The position numbers were made by a program, and so were the translations under genes. A DNA stretch of 35,162 bases from Marinobacterium profundum (GTDB lineage Bacteria > Pseudomonadota > Gammaproteobacteria > Pseudomonadales > Balneatricaceae): NCBI RefSeq assembly GCF_001528745.1, contig NZ_BCNS01000146.1, forward strand, positions 1-35,162, in the 5' to 3' direction. The first letter of the stretch is position 1. Every line of letters starts with the position of its first letter. Under the pieces are notes generated by a model that did not search any database, was not told the origin of the DNA, and saw nothing but the letters and a program-made list of their open reading frames with translations. Shown piece by piece: positions 15,563 through 23,946 of this stretch.

Positions 15563-16705
15563 GTGTTTGATAAATTATTTGGTCGCCGTCAGGCGACAGG
15601 AGCGGAGTCCCCCATGCAGCAAGCCCGCGCGCGCATTGAAGCAGTCCTGAGTCAGCATCAGGATCCCTATCTTGGCACCGATCTGATCAGCGCCGGCGCC
15701 CTTGGCGGCGTACGTGAAGAGGGCGACGGTATCGTTGTTAGCCTCACGCTGGGCTACCCGTGCATCGATATCCGCGGGGCTCTGAGCACCGAGCTTGAAC
15801 TGCGGATCAAGACGGAAACCGGCCTCGATGCCAAGGTTGACATTCAGCAGGATATTAAGCCGCACCAGGCGCAGCGCAATCTGCGTAACCTGGATGGCGT
15901 GCGCAATATTATCGCTGTGGCGTCTGGCAAAGGCGGCGTTGGCAAATCCACTACTACGGTCAATCTGGCGCTGGCGATGGCCAAGGCCGGTGCTCGGGTG
16001 GGTATTCTTGACGCCGACATCTATGGTCCGAGTCTGGGGCTGATGGTGGGCGTGGCGCCTGGCGTGCACCCTGACTCCGATGATGAAAAATACTTCAAGC
16101 CGATTCAGGCGCTGGGTATGCAGACCATGTCCATGGCCTATCTGATCGATGAAAACACCCCCATGGTATGGCGTGGCCCCATGGTCAGCGGGGCCCTGCA
16201 ACAGCTGCTGACGCAGACCTTGTGGGATGATTTGGATTACCTGTTTATCGACATGCCCCCCGGCACCGGTGACATTCAGCTGACCCTGTCGCAGAAGGTT
16301 CCGGTTACCGGTTCAGTGGTGGTCACCACGCCGCAGGACATAGCGCTGCTGGATGCCAAGAAAGGTATCGAGATGTTCCGCAAGGTCGATATTGCGGTAC
16401 TTGGCGTGGTGGAAAACATGAGCACCCATGTGTGCAGCAACTGCGGCCATGAAGAGCATATCTTCGGTGCCGGCGGTGGCGCCCGTATCGCCAGCCAGTA
16501 CGATACCGAGCTGCTCGGCGCTCTGCCGCTGTCGCTGCAGATTCGCGAGCAGACCGATGCCGGCAAGCCGACAGTGATGGCTGATCCGCAGGGGCAGGCT
16601 GCCCTGACTTACCTGAAGATCGCGCGGCGCCTGGCCGGCAAGATAGCGCAGCGCAATGCAACCCAGGGCAGCGCCTTCCCGAATATATCCGTGCAGAACG
16701 ACTGA
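15563..16705 (+). CDS. apbC: Iron-sulfur cluster carrier protein ApbC (Mrp)
   Basis: The product is a P-loop ATPase of the Mrp/NBP35 family that carries and delivers [4Fe-4S] clusters to target proteins in the cytoplasm. An N-terminal MIP18-like domain (residues about 15-95) precedes the ATPase core, with the deviant Walker A GKGGVGKS near 122-129, DADIYGPS near 151-158, MPPGTGDIQLTL near 231-242, and the cluster-binding C-x-x-C in CSNCGH near 290-295. Two starts are possible. GTG 15563 gives 380 residues. ATG 15614 gives 363, has GGAG six bases upstream, and matches the pseudomonad N-terminus better. I give the longer form. The gene lies before dcd, an order also known in Pseudomonas. Confidence 0.94.
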   Translation: MFDKLFGRRQATGAESPMQQARARIEAVLSQHQDPYLGTDLISAGALGGVREEGDGIVVSLTLGYPCIDIRGALSTELELRIKTETGLDAKVDIQQDIKPHQAQRNLRNLDGVRNIIAVASGKGGVGKSTTTVNLALAMAKAGARVGILDADIYGPSLGLMVGVAPGVHPDSDDEKYFKPIQALGMQTMSMAYLIDENTPMVWRGPMVSGALQQLLTQTLWDDLDYLFIDMPPGTGDIQLTLSQKVPVTGSVVVTTPQDIALLDAKKGIEMFRKVDIAVLGVVENMSTHVCSNCGHEEHIFGAGGGARIASQYDTELLGALPLSLQIREQTDAGKPTVMADPQGQAALTYLKIARRLAGKIAQRNATQGSAFPNISVQND

Positions 16706-16729
16706 TTCGCAGTCGATAAGCCGGGGAAG

Positions 16730-16759
16730 CGGCGGGTTACAGCGACAGCGAACCCGCCG
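16730..16759 (+). other. Hairpin between apbC and dcd
   Basis: CGGCGGGTT and AACCCGCCG form a nine-pair stem around a 12-base loop, 25 bases after the apbC stop. There is no T-run. It could be a factor-dependent terminator or an mRNA end stabiliser separating apbC from the dcd promoter. Confidence 0.4.
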
Positions 16760-16776
16760 TGCTGCTCCTACTGGTC

Positions 16777-16805
16777 TGTTCAGCCGGTCCGCAAACCGGT
16801 AGAAT
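16777..16805 (+). promoter_or_regulatory. Candidate dcd promoter
   Basis: A TAGAAT -10 box (16800-16805) followed by ACCGCGCC lies 37 bases before the dcd ATG. The -35 position (TGTTCA, 16777-16782) is weak. The -10 plus discriminator nearly copies that of trmA, including its distance to the start codon. Confidence 0.4.
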
Positions 16806-16842
16806 ACCGCGCCATTCAGATTTCACGACATACGGACAACCT

Positions 16843-17409
16843 ATGGGAATCAAATCCGATCGCTGGATTCGCCGTCAGGCGCAAGAGTGCGAGATGATTA
16901 CACCGTTCGAGCCAGGTCAGGTGCGTCATACCGACCGCGGACCGATCGTCTCCTATGGCACCTCGAGCTATGGCTACGACGTGCGCTGCGCCGATGAATT
17001 CAAGATCTTTACCAACATTAACTCCACCATCGTTGACCCCAAGGACTTCGATGCCGGCAGTTTTGTTGATGTAAAATCTGATGTTTGCATTATTCCGCCC
17101 AACTCCTTTGCGCTGGCGCGCACGGTTGAGTATTTCCGCATTCCCCGCGACGTGCTGACGATTTGCCTGGGCAAGAGCACCTATGCCCGCTGTGGCATCA
17201 TCGTCAATGTCACGCCGCTGGAGCCCGAATGGGAAGGGCATGTGACATTGGAATTTTCCAATACCACACCGCTGCCCGCCAAAATCTACGCTAATGAAGG
17301 CGTGGCGCAGATGCTGTTTCTGGGTGCCGACGAAGTGTGCGAGACCTCTTACAAGGATCGCAACGGCAAGTACCAGGGGCAGACCGGGGTCGTGGTACCT
17401 CGAACATGA
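16843..17409 (+). CDS. dcd: dCTP deaminase
   Basis: The 188-residue product deaminates dCTP to dUTP and ammonia, the main source of dUMP for thymidylate synthesis in many gammaproteobacteria. The length is exactly that of pseudomonad Dcd. Motifs include [13 protein letters not shown] near residues 36-48, [19 protein letters not shown] near 110-128, which contains the conserved Ser/Arg region, and the catalytic Glu in [18 protein letters not shown]. The ATG at 16843 starts [13 protein letters not shown], the usual family N-terminus; an upstream in-frame start at 16759 would run through the promoter and was rejected. It overlaps the next gene by four bases (ATGA), so the two are coupled. Confidence 0.96.
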   Translation: MGIKSDRWIRRQAQECEMITPFEPGQVRHTDRGPIVSYGTSSYGYDVRCADEFKIFTNINSTIVDPKDFDAGSFVDVKSDVCIIPPNSFALARTVEYFRIPRDVLTICLGKSTYARCGIIVNVTPLEPEWEGHVTLEFSNTTPLPAKIYANEGVAQMLFLGADEVCETSYKDRNGKYQGQTGVVVPRT

Positions 17410-18083
17410 ATACCGGCAGTGCGGTCGATGCGACTCAAATCATGAAGCACAATCGCGAACAGATTAACGACTTCTGGCAGCAGGTTGAACAGACGATCGA
17501 CCTGTTGCTGCACAGTCAGCAGGAAAGTCATTTCGAAGCTGATATGCTGCTGAATCAGTACAGCGATATCCTGCGCGAGATTGATTCGAACCTGACCTTT
17601 CACTTCGAGCGTGACGAAGATGAAGGCCCGGTAGAAATGATTTTCGGTTGCGATGGTTATCCCGAATCCATCGGTATGGTGCTGAGTCTGGTTGGTGCGG
17701 CTCCCAAGCTTAGTGGCATACAGTTCAAGGCCTTCAATCACCGTTATGATCCGGTACCCGGGTTTATCAATGTCGGTGATGAGTACTGCGAACTGACCGA
17801 TTACTGGTTTGCCCTGCGTCTGGTGGATGCCAAGCTGCGCCTTGAGGTTTACATGGACGATGTGCCCAAGGAGCTGGATCTGGATCCGCGGGTTGAAGCG
17901 GTAATGATCTTCCTGGATGCGCTGATCGGTGAGTATGAGCTGATGACCCGTATCTGGAGTCTCGACTGGCTCGAACGTCCGGTGGATCCGCGCGATTATG
18001 GCCTGCGTCCGCTAAGCGAACTGCGCGAAGTCTTTGATCGTGACAAGAGTGCTGTGGCGCCTATTGGCATGACGATGCATTAA
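17406..18083 (+). CDS. Unknown protein coupled to dcd
   Basis: The 225-residue acidic soluble product is not recognised. The start is fixed by the ATGA overlap with dcd. The N-terminal third is helical and rich in Gln, Glu and Asp ([20 protein letters not shown]). The middle contains [20 protein letters not shown] and a hydrophobic [20 protein letters not shown] segment, and the C-terminus contains [20 protein letters not shown]. No signal peptide, membrane helix or catalytic motif is visible. Its coupling to dCTP deaminase may reflect a shared operon rather than shared chemistry. A hairpin terminator follows at 18131. Confidence 0.85.
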   Translation: MNTGSAVDATQIMKHNREQINDFWQQVEQTIDLLLHSQQESHFEADMLLNQYSDILREIDSNLTFHFERDEDEGPVEMIFGCDGYPESIGMVLSLVGAAPKLSGIQFKAFNHRYDPVPGFINVGDEYCELTDYWFALRLVDAKLRLEVYMDDVPKELDLDPRVEAVMIFLDALIGEYELMTRIWSLDWLERPVDPRDYGLRPLSELREVFDRDKSAVAPIGMTMH

Positions 18084-18130
18084 ATGAGTTTTACCCGGTG
18101 CCATGGGGTGTCGGGTTCTGCGTATAACAC

Positions 18131-18161
18131 AAAGGCGCTGTACCTTTCGGGCAGCGCCTTT
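18131..18161 (+). terminator. Terminator after the dcd operon
   Basis: AAAGGCGCTG and CAGCGCCTTT form a ten-pair stem around an 11-base loop, 48 bases after the stop codon, followed by a T-containing but interrupted stretch (ATTGTGT). The A-T ends of the stem make it plausible in both directions. Confidence 0.65.
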
Positions 18162-18295
18162 ATTGTGTCTGCTCTATTGTGAAGATGCGGGTATTTCTAC
18201 ACCTGGATCTTTATACCGTTATCTTGTTTCTCGTTGGCGCTAAATCCCGGTCATCAGCGTGCTCTGAAGTGCCCCTTGTCCTGGCTTTGGGCATC

Positions 18296-18358
18296 CTAGC
18301 TTCTAGCTTCTAGCTTCTAGCTTCTAGCTTCTAGCTTCTAGCTTCTAGCCCCTAGAGC
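18296..18358. repeat. Tandem array of nine seven-base units (CTAGCTT type)
   Basis: Seven identical CTAGCTT units are followed by CTAGCCC and CTAGAGC, 63 bases in all. The array ends five bases before the stop codon (18364-18366) of the minus-strand gene, so it lies in that gene's 3' untranslated part. CTAG is normally the rarest tetranucleotide in such genomes, and it occurs here nine times in 63 bases. Confidence 0.95.
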
Positions 18359-18363
18359 GCGCC

Positions 18364-19164
18364 TCAATGCAGCTGCGGCTGTGTCTGGCTCTCGTCCGGG
18401 AGTATGAGGTGGCCGCTGCTGTCCCGGGCCAGGGCGCCGCGCTCAGACGCCAGCTCCAGTAATTGCTGCAGCAGCATATGGGTCAGGTGGCTGCTGATAA
18501 TAATGCCCGCCGGCGGGTCGCCGTCGAACAGGTCTTCATCCACCATATCGTCGGGCCTGAGGCCCAGCAGCAGTGGGTTTTCAGCGACCAGTGGCGCTAT
18601 GTCGTCGGGTGAAAATACCGAAAACTCCGATGAGGTTTTCAGAGCCAGCTGATAGGCGTCCTGGACTTCGTTTTCAAGCAGGCGGCTGTATTCGGACTCC
18701 GCCGCCTGAAATAGCTGCGTCAGGCTGCTGACACCCGGTTTGCCGGCATTTTCCAGTGCTCTTGGTGAGCGGCTGTAATCGACGACTTGTGTCTGGGCGC
18801 TATGCTGACCGAGTTCATCATCATCCACCAGGATGTTGCCGCTTTCGTCGACATCCAGCCAGTCATTTTCCACTGCTACCGTGAGTAGCCCATCAAGGGC
18901 TGCGGCCATGATATTGCAGCAGATAATCACGCCCACGGCTGGGTTGTCACGCTCGTTGGGGTTTTGTACCAGGTCACTGGCACGGGCGGCCAGCAAGGTG
19001 GGGTCTTCATCGATAATGCGCGCCAGGGCATCGCCATCGATATGCAGCTTCTCGTTACACAGGCGCTCGGCAGTGAGGTAGGGCTGCTGGCAGCCGTTAT
19101 CCTGCATTTCCTGCACATAGGCTACCCGTACTTTTTCCAGGATTCGGGTTAGCAGGTTACTCAT
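18364..19164 (-). CDS. Unknown protein with two copies of one domain
   Basis: I do not recognise the family. The 266-residue acidic, soluble product consists of two related halves. Residues about 45-117 and about 187-259 align without gaps at an offset of 142, with roughly one third identity by eye. Shared landmarks are DEDP/AENP, DNPAVGVIICCN/GDPPAGIIISSH, and DWLDVDESGNILVDD/GALARDSSGHLILPD. A linker near 118-160 is less ordered. A GGAG site eight bases before ATG supports the start. There is no signal peptide or membrane helix. It is convergent with the dcd operon and divergent from the small ORF at 19293. Its 3' end carries a heptamer array. Confidence 0.85.
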   Translation of the reverse strand: MSNLLTRILEKVRVAYVQEMQDNGCQQPYLTAERLCNEKLHIDGDALARIIDEDPTLLAARASDLVQNPNERDNPAVGVIICCNIMAAALDGLLTVAVENDWLDVDESGNILVDDDELGQHSAQTQVVDYSRSPRALENAGKPGVSSLTQLFQAAESEYSRLLENEVQDAYQLALKTSSEFSVFSPDDIAPLVAENPLLLGLRPDDMVDEDLFDGDPPAGIIISSHLTHMLLQQLLELASERGALARDSSGHLILPDESQTQPQLH

Positions 19165-19292
19165 GTCACTTCTCCGGTGGCTGGCATTGCGTAATGCAGC
19201 GGTTGCGCTAATGTTTTAGTACGCGTGATCGATTGCCTTCAGTATGCACTTCGCCTGTGCAGAGTGCGATATATAGCAGGAAGGGGTTCAAC

Positions 19293-19364
19293 ATGAAAAC
19301 AATAGAGGGTCCAGCGCCCGATGATGATGAAGACGGCAGTGTCTATGTACTGTCTGAAAACTGA
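19293..19364 (+). CDS. Candidate 23-residue small protein
   Basis: A 23-codon frame begins with MKTIEGPAPDDDEDG and ends VYVLSEN. It has an AGGAAGGGG ribosome site six bases before ATG and is followed 18 bases later by a strong terminator stem (19383-19408). The peptide is very acidic, with no membrane segment. Nothing is known of it. It could be a small protein, a leader peptide or part of an RNA gene. No good promoter was found: the TATATA at 19270-19275 lies too close to the ribosome site to serve as its -10. Conservation of the frame in related genomes would decide. Confidence 0.5.
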   Translation: MKTIEGPAPDDDEDGSVYVLSEN

Positions 19365-19382
19365 CTAATTGCATGATACTGA

Positions 19383-19408
19383 AAAACCGGCGCCCAGGCG
19401 CCGGTTTT
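19383..19408. terminator. Bidirectional rho-independent terminator
   Basis: A perfect 12-pair stem (AAAACCGGCGCC / GGCGCCGGTTTT) surrounds a CA loop. A-run on one side and T-run on the other let it work on both strands. It ends the small ORF transcript on the plus strand and the efflux operon, after tolC, on the minus strand. Confidence 0.9.
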
Positions 19409-19566
<158 letters not shown>

Positions 19567-20877
19567 TCAGCCCTTGGGGGTTTCGAGCCAGGTATCCAGG
19601 GTGTTCAGGTCTTCCGGGCTCAGGGTGCCGAGTTGCTGCTTGAGGCTGAACAGGTTGGAGATGAAGTCCAGGCGGGCATTGGCATGGTCACGCTGGGCGC
19701 CATAGAGGGTGCGCTCGGCGTTCAGTACATCGACCACGTTGCGGGTGCCGACATTAAAACCTTCCTGGGTGGCCTGGAGTGCAGTTTCGCTGGAGCGGAT
19801 GCTCTGTGCCCGGGCCTTCACGCTCTGGACGTTGGTGCGCAGGTTGCGCAGCAAGCTGCGGGTTTGCTGAGTGACTGCCAGCAGGCTGTCCTGGCGGTCC
19901 TGCATGGACTTGTCGAGCAGTGCCTCGGCTTCGCGGGACTGGGAGCTGGTCAGACCGCCCTGGAAAATGGGTACCCGCAGTGCCAGTCCGACGGTGCGGC
20001 TATCGCCGGTATCAAAGCCCGACACGCTGCTGGTGTCGCTGTCGTAGCTGGCGTTGAGATCCAGTGTTGGGTAATGGCCGGCGCGGGCAGATTGCGCCGA
20101 GCGCCGCGCCACTTCAATGCTGTTGTCGGCGATTAGCAGGCCCAGGTTGTTCTGCCAGGCTTTTTCCAGCCACTGTTCGGGTTCTGCGGGTTGTGGGTTT
20201 TCTACCGGGTAGTCGGGCTTGAGGGCATCGACGCTGCGAAACGGTGAGCCTGCCAGGCGATCGAGGGCTTCATAGCTGTTATCCAGTTCACCTTCGGCTT
20301 CAATGCGGCGTACTACGGAATTGTCGTAGGTGGCCTGGGCTTCCTGTACGTCCGTGATGGCAATGAGGCCAACTTCGAACTGGGCATTCACCTGATCGAG
20401 CTGGCGCTGAATGGCGCGCACTTCGGCCTGGGCGCTGTCGAGATTGTTGATGGCGCGCAGCACGGCAAGATAGGCGCTTACGCTGCGCAGCACCAGGGTC
20501 TGCTGGGCCTGGTCGAAGACCAGCCCTGCCTGTTCGGACAGCACTTCGCCGCGGCGCAGGTTATACCAGCGTGCCGCCGAGAACACCGACTGGCTGAGCG
20601 TCAGGGTGACGCCTGTGCTGTCGTTGCTGCCAGCCTTGCCGGTGTGAACCCAGTTGGCGTCTGCCCCGGCAATGACTTCGGGCAGCAGGGCGGCGCGGGC
20701 CTGGGGCAGGGCTTCCTGGCCGGCTTGCAGAGAAGCGGCGGCCGATTTCAGTTGCGGGTCATTTTCCAGTGCCCGCTGGTACAGATCGGCAAGGCTGCCG
20801 GCCTGTGTCTGGGCGCTGATCAGGCCCAGAGCCAGACTTAGGAGGAGCGGGCGGCTTGAATGGGTGAGGGATTTCAC
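19567..20877 (-). CDS. tolC: TolC family outer membrane efflux protein
   Basis: The product, about 436 residues, is the outer-membrane channel of the efflux pump encoded just before it. A signal peptide runs to about ISAQTQA. The mature part has the two TolC repeats, each starting with text like LADLYQRALENDPQLKSA, long coiled-coil helices, and the C-terminal GTRNVVDVLNAERTLYGAQRD typical of the family. I prefer the GTG at 20877 as start, since AAAGGA lies eight bases before it; the ATG at 20886 would sit directly on that site. It follows the RND permease by a few bases and closes the operon. It may also serve other pumps, as TolC often does. Confidence 0.93.
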   Translation of the reverse strand: MKSLTHSSRPLLLSLALGLISAQTQAGSLADLYQRALENDPQLKSAAASLQAGQEALPQARAALLPEVIAGADANWVHTGKAGSNDSTGVTLTLSQSVFSAARWYNLRRGEVLSEQAGLVFDQAQQTLVLRSVSAYLAVLRAINNLDSAQAEVRAIQRQLDQVNAQFEVGLIAITDVQEAQATYDNSVVRRIEAEGELDNSYEALDRLAGSPFRSVDALKPDYPVENPQPAEPEQWLEKAWQNNLGLLIADNSIEVARRSAQSARAGHYPTLDLNASYDSDTSSVSGFDTGDSRTVGLALRVPIFQGGLTSSQSREAEALLDKSMQDRQDSLLAVTQQTRSLLRNLRTNVQSVKARAQSIRSSETALQATQEGFNVGTRNVVDVLNAERTLYGAQRDHANARLDFISNLFSLKQQLGTLSPEDLNTLDTWLETPKG

Positions 20878-20892
20878 AGGTAGCATCCTTTG

Positions 20893-23800
20893 TTACAAAT
20901 GAGACAACGGGGCAAGGTCCCTGAAGGTGCGCTTGCCGAGAAAACTGTAGACAGTGGGAATTACGAACAGCGTTAGCAGAGTGCCGAAGGTCATGCCGCC
21001 GACGATAACCCAGCCGATCTGCTGGCGCGACTCGGCGCCGGCACCAAAGGCGATGGCCAGCGGCAGCGCCCCCAGCACGGTGGCGCCGGTGGTCATCAGA
21101 ATGGGGCGCAGACGCAGGCTGGCGGCCTTGAGGATAGCGTCGCGCACACTCATGCCCTGATCCTGTAGCTGGTTGGCAAACTCGACGATTAGAATGCCGT
21201 GCTTGGTGACGAGTCCGACCAGGGTAATAAGGCCGATCTGGCTGTACACGCTGAGGGAGCCACCACTGTAGTAGAGCGCCAGCAGGGCGCCACCGAGGGC
21301 GGGTGGCACCGACAGCAGTATGATCAGCGGGTTCTTGAAACTTTCAAACTGGGCGGCCAGCACCAGGAAGATAAAGCACAGCGCCAGCGCAAAGGTGACC
21401 TGCAGACTGCTGCTGGATTCCTTGAATTCCCGCGACGGGCCTGTGTAATCGAAGCCCGCTTCGGGGGCTATTTCGGCCAGGTTCTGTTGCAGGAATTGCA
21501 GCGCTTCCCCCAGGCTGTAGCCCGGTGCCAGCAGGGATTGCAGCTTGACTGCGCGTACCTTGTCGAAGTGATTCAGCTCCTTGGGTGCGACGGTTTCGCT
21601 CAGTTCCACCAGGTTGGCCAGCTGAATCATGTCGCCTGCGGGGCTGCGAACATAAATATTGGTCAGGTCGTCCGGGGTACGCCTGTTGGCGTCTTCGATC
21701 TGGACAATAACGTCGTACTGTTCGCCGTCGCGCTTGAAGCGGGTGACATTGCGTCCTGCCATGTAGGTTTCCAGCGTACGGCCGATGCTGTCGACCTCCA
21801 GGCCTATATCAGACACCTTGTCACGATTGACCACCAGTTGCAGTTCGGGCTTGTTGAGCTTGAGGTCACTGTCGGCCTGAACAAAGCCCGGGTTTTGTCG
21901 TACCCGGTTAAGCAGTTCGTCGCTGATGCGCTTGAGTTCGCGGTAGTCGGCCTGGGACTTGATCACGAACTCCACCGGGCGGGAAATAATGCTCTGCCCC
22001 AGGGAGGGCAGGTTCATGGCAAAGGACATGGTACCCGGCACGCCGCCGTAGAGCTGCGGTGTCAGGGATTCGACGATCGTCTGCTGTGTGCGCGTGCGTT
22101 CTTCCCAGCGGCTCAGGCCGATAAAGGTCAGGGTGTTGGTTTCGGTGGGGAAGCCCACCACCGTGAAGTAGCGGTTCTGTTCCGGCACGCCGCTGATAAT
22201 GCCCTCGATTTGGCGTGCGAAACGGTCGACATAGTCCGGTGTCGAGCCCTCGGGGGCGATGGAGAACGACATTATGGTGCCGCGATCCTCGTAGGGTGCC
22301 AGTTCTTGCGGCAGCTGCTGATAAAAGAAAATGCCGGTGCCAATGCTCGCCAGCATGATGATCAGTGTCAGCAGGCGGGAGTGCAGCACGCGCTGCAGCA
22401 GTGCCTGATAGCCCCGCGTCAGTGTCAGCAGCCAGCCCTCTATCAGGTTGAACAGCGCCGAGTGGCGGGTCTCATGGTGCAGCATGCGCGAAGCCATCAT
22501 GGGCGACAGGGTGAGGGCTACAAAGGTGGATACCACCACGGCGCCCGCCAGCGTCAGGGCGAACTCGGTGAACAGCCGTCCGGTGCGCCCTTCGGTAAAG
22601 GCCACGGGAGCAAATACTGCCACCAGCGTCAGGGTGGTGGCGATAACCGCGAAGGCGATCTCCTTGCTGCCCTTGAATGCCGCCTGGATCGGATCCAGGC
22701 CATCTTCCACATGGCGGTAGATGTTTTCCAGCATAACGATGGCGTCATCCACCACCAGGCCGATGGCCAGCACCAGGGCCAACAGGGTCAGGGTGTTAAT
22801 GCTAAAGCCCATCAGATACATCATTGCAAAGGCGCCCACCAGGGACAGCGGAATGGTGACAACCGGAATCAGGGTGGCGCGCAGGTTGCGCAGAAAGAAG
22901 AAGATCACCAGCACCACCAGAGCGCCGGCCTGCATCAGGGTCTGGTACACCGACTTGATGGATTCGGCGATAAACACCGAGGAGTCGTAGGCGACCTCGA
23001 CCCGCATGCCGTCGGGCAGGCTGCTTGCCAGTTGTTCGAGTTCGTCGCGGATGCCCTGGGAAACATCCAGCGGATTGGCGGTGGCCTGCTTCACGACGCC
23101 CAGCGCCACGGCGCTTTCACCGCGAAAGCGGGTGATGATGCGCTCGTTCTGCGGCGCGATCTCCACCCGCGCCACATCACGAATGCGCACCGGGTAGTTG
23201 TCTATATTGCGGATGATAATGCGCTCGAACTCATCCACCTCGTTGGTATCTGTGCGGGTCAGGATGGTGAACTCACGGTCCTGGCTTTCGATACGGCCGG
23301 CCGGAATTTCAACATTCTGTTTGCGCAGTGCCGCTTCAATATCCGCCGGAATCAGGCTGTAGGCCGCCATGCGGTATGGATCCAGCCAGATGCGCATGGA
23401 GTAGCGCCGTTCACCGAAGATGAGCACATTGGCCACCCCGGCCACTGTTTGCAGCCGGTCTTTCACCTGCTGATCGGCGATGCGGGTAATTTCCATCGGA
23501 TTGTGGTGGTCTGAGGCGAAGGACAGATAGATGATGGGTTGGGCATCGGCCTCGGTTTTGGATACCACGGGCTCGTCGATATCCTCCGGCAGCTGGGCCC
23601 GGACACGGCCAACGCGATCGCGCACGTCATTGGCGGCCTGGTCAGGGTCGCGTTCAATCTTGAAGGTAATGGTGATCTGGCTCTTTTCGGTGCGGCTGAT
23701 CGAATTCATGAAGTCGACGCCCTCAATGCCGGACAGCGAATCCTCGATGATCTGGGTCACCTGGGACTCGATGATGGAGGCGCTGGCGCCGGGGTAGCTG

Positions 23801-23946
23801 GTTTCAACGGTGACCACAGGAAGATCGATCTTGGGGTATTCGCGCACCGTCAGGCGGTCGTAGCTGATAAAGCCGATCAGCAGAATCAGCAGACTCATGA
23901 CCGTCGCCAGTACCGGGCGCCGGATACTGAGGTCGGGCAGGATCAC
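20893..23946 (-). CDS. RND efflux permease (HAE-1/AcrB type)
   Basis: The 1017-residue inner-membrane protein is a proton-driven drug exporter that works as a trimer with the adaptor and TolC. It has the standard 12-helix layout with two large periplasmic loops. Proton-relay residues are present: adjacent Asp pair in GLVVDDAIVMLENI (near 400) and Lys in GLVTKHGILIVEF (near 915). Other family text includes YPGASASIIESQVTQIIED and RMLHHETR. It starts with GTG at 23946, overlapping the adaptor stop (GTGA), with AGAGGA nine bases upstream, so it is coupled to the adaptor. Substrates cannot be read from sequence. Confidence 0.96.
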   Translation of the reverse strand: MILPDLSIRRPVLATVMSLLILLIGFISYDRLTVREYPKIDLPVVTVETSYPGASASIIESQVTQIIEDSLSGIEGVDFMNSISRTEKSQITITFKIERDPDQAANDVRDRVGRVRAQLPEDIDEPVVSKTEADAQPIIYLSFASDHHNPMEITRIADQQVKDRLQTVAGVANVLIFGERRYSMRIWLDPYRMAAYSLIPADIEAALRKQNVEIPAGRIESQDREFTILTRTDTNEVDEFERIIIRNIDNYPVRIRDVARVEIAPQNERIITRFRGESAVALGVVKQATANPLDVSQGIRDELEQLASSLPDGMRVEVAYDSSVFIAESIKSVYQTLMQAGALVVLVIFFFLRNLRATLIPVVTIPLSLVGAFAMMYLMGFSINTLTLLALVLAIGLVVDDAIVMLENIYRHVEDGLDPIQAAFKGSKEIAFAVIATTLTLVAVFAPVAFTEGRTGRLFTEFALTLAGAVVVSTFVALTLSPMMASRMLHHETRHSALFNLIEGWLLTLTRGYQALLQRVLHSRLLTLIIMLASIGTGIFFYQQLPQELAPYEDRGTIMSFSIAPEGSTPDYVDRFARQIEGIISGVPEQNRYFTVVGFPTETNTLTFIGLSRWEERTRTQQTIVESLTPQLYGGVPGTMSFAMNLPSLGQSIISRPVEFVIKSQADYRELKRISDELLNRVRQNPGFVQADSDLKLNKPELQLVVNRDKVSDIGLEVDSIGRTLETYMAGRNVTRFKRDGEQYDVIVQIEDANRRTPDDLTNIYVRSPAGDMIQLANLVELSETVAPKELNHFDKVRAVKLQSLLAPGYSLGEALQFLQQNLAEIAPEAGFDYTGPSREFKESSSSLQVTFALALCFIFLVLAAQFESFKNPLIILLSVPPALGGALLALYYSGGSLSVYSQIGLITLVGLVTKHGILIVEFANQLQDQGMSVRDAILKAASLRLRPILMTTGATVLGALPLAIAFGAGAESRQQIGWVIVGGMTFGTLLTLFVIPTVYSFLGKRTFRDLAPLSHL

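Noticed and set aside
19293-19364. The small ORF as pqqA, because of its length of 23 residues
   Set aside because: It lacks the conserved Glu-x3-Tyr cross-link motif, and no pqq biosynthesis genes are nearby.
21199-23514. A 771-codon open frame antisense to the RND permease
   Set aside because: It is a by-product of the codon bias of the real gene. The translation is rich in Gln, His and Gly with no domain, and it fully overlaps a protein with every RND motif.
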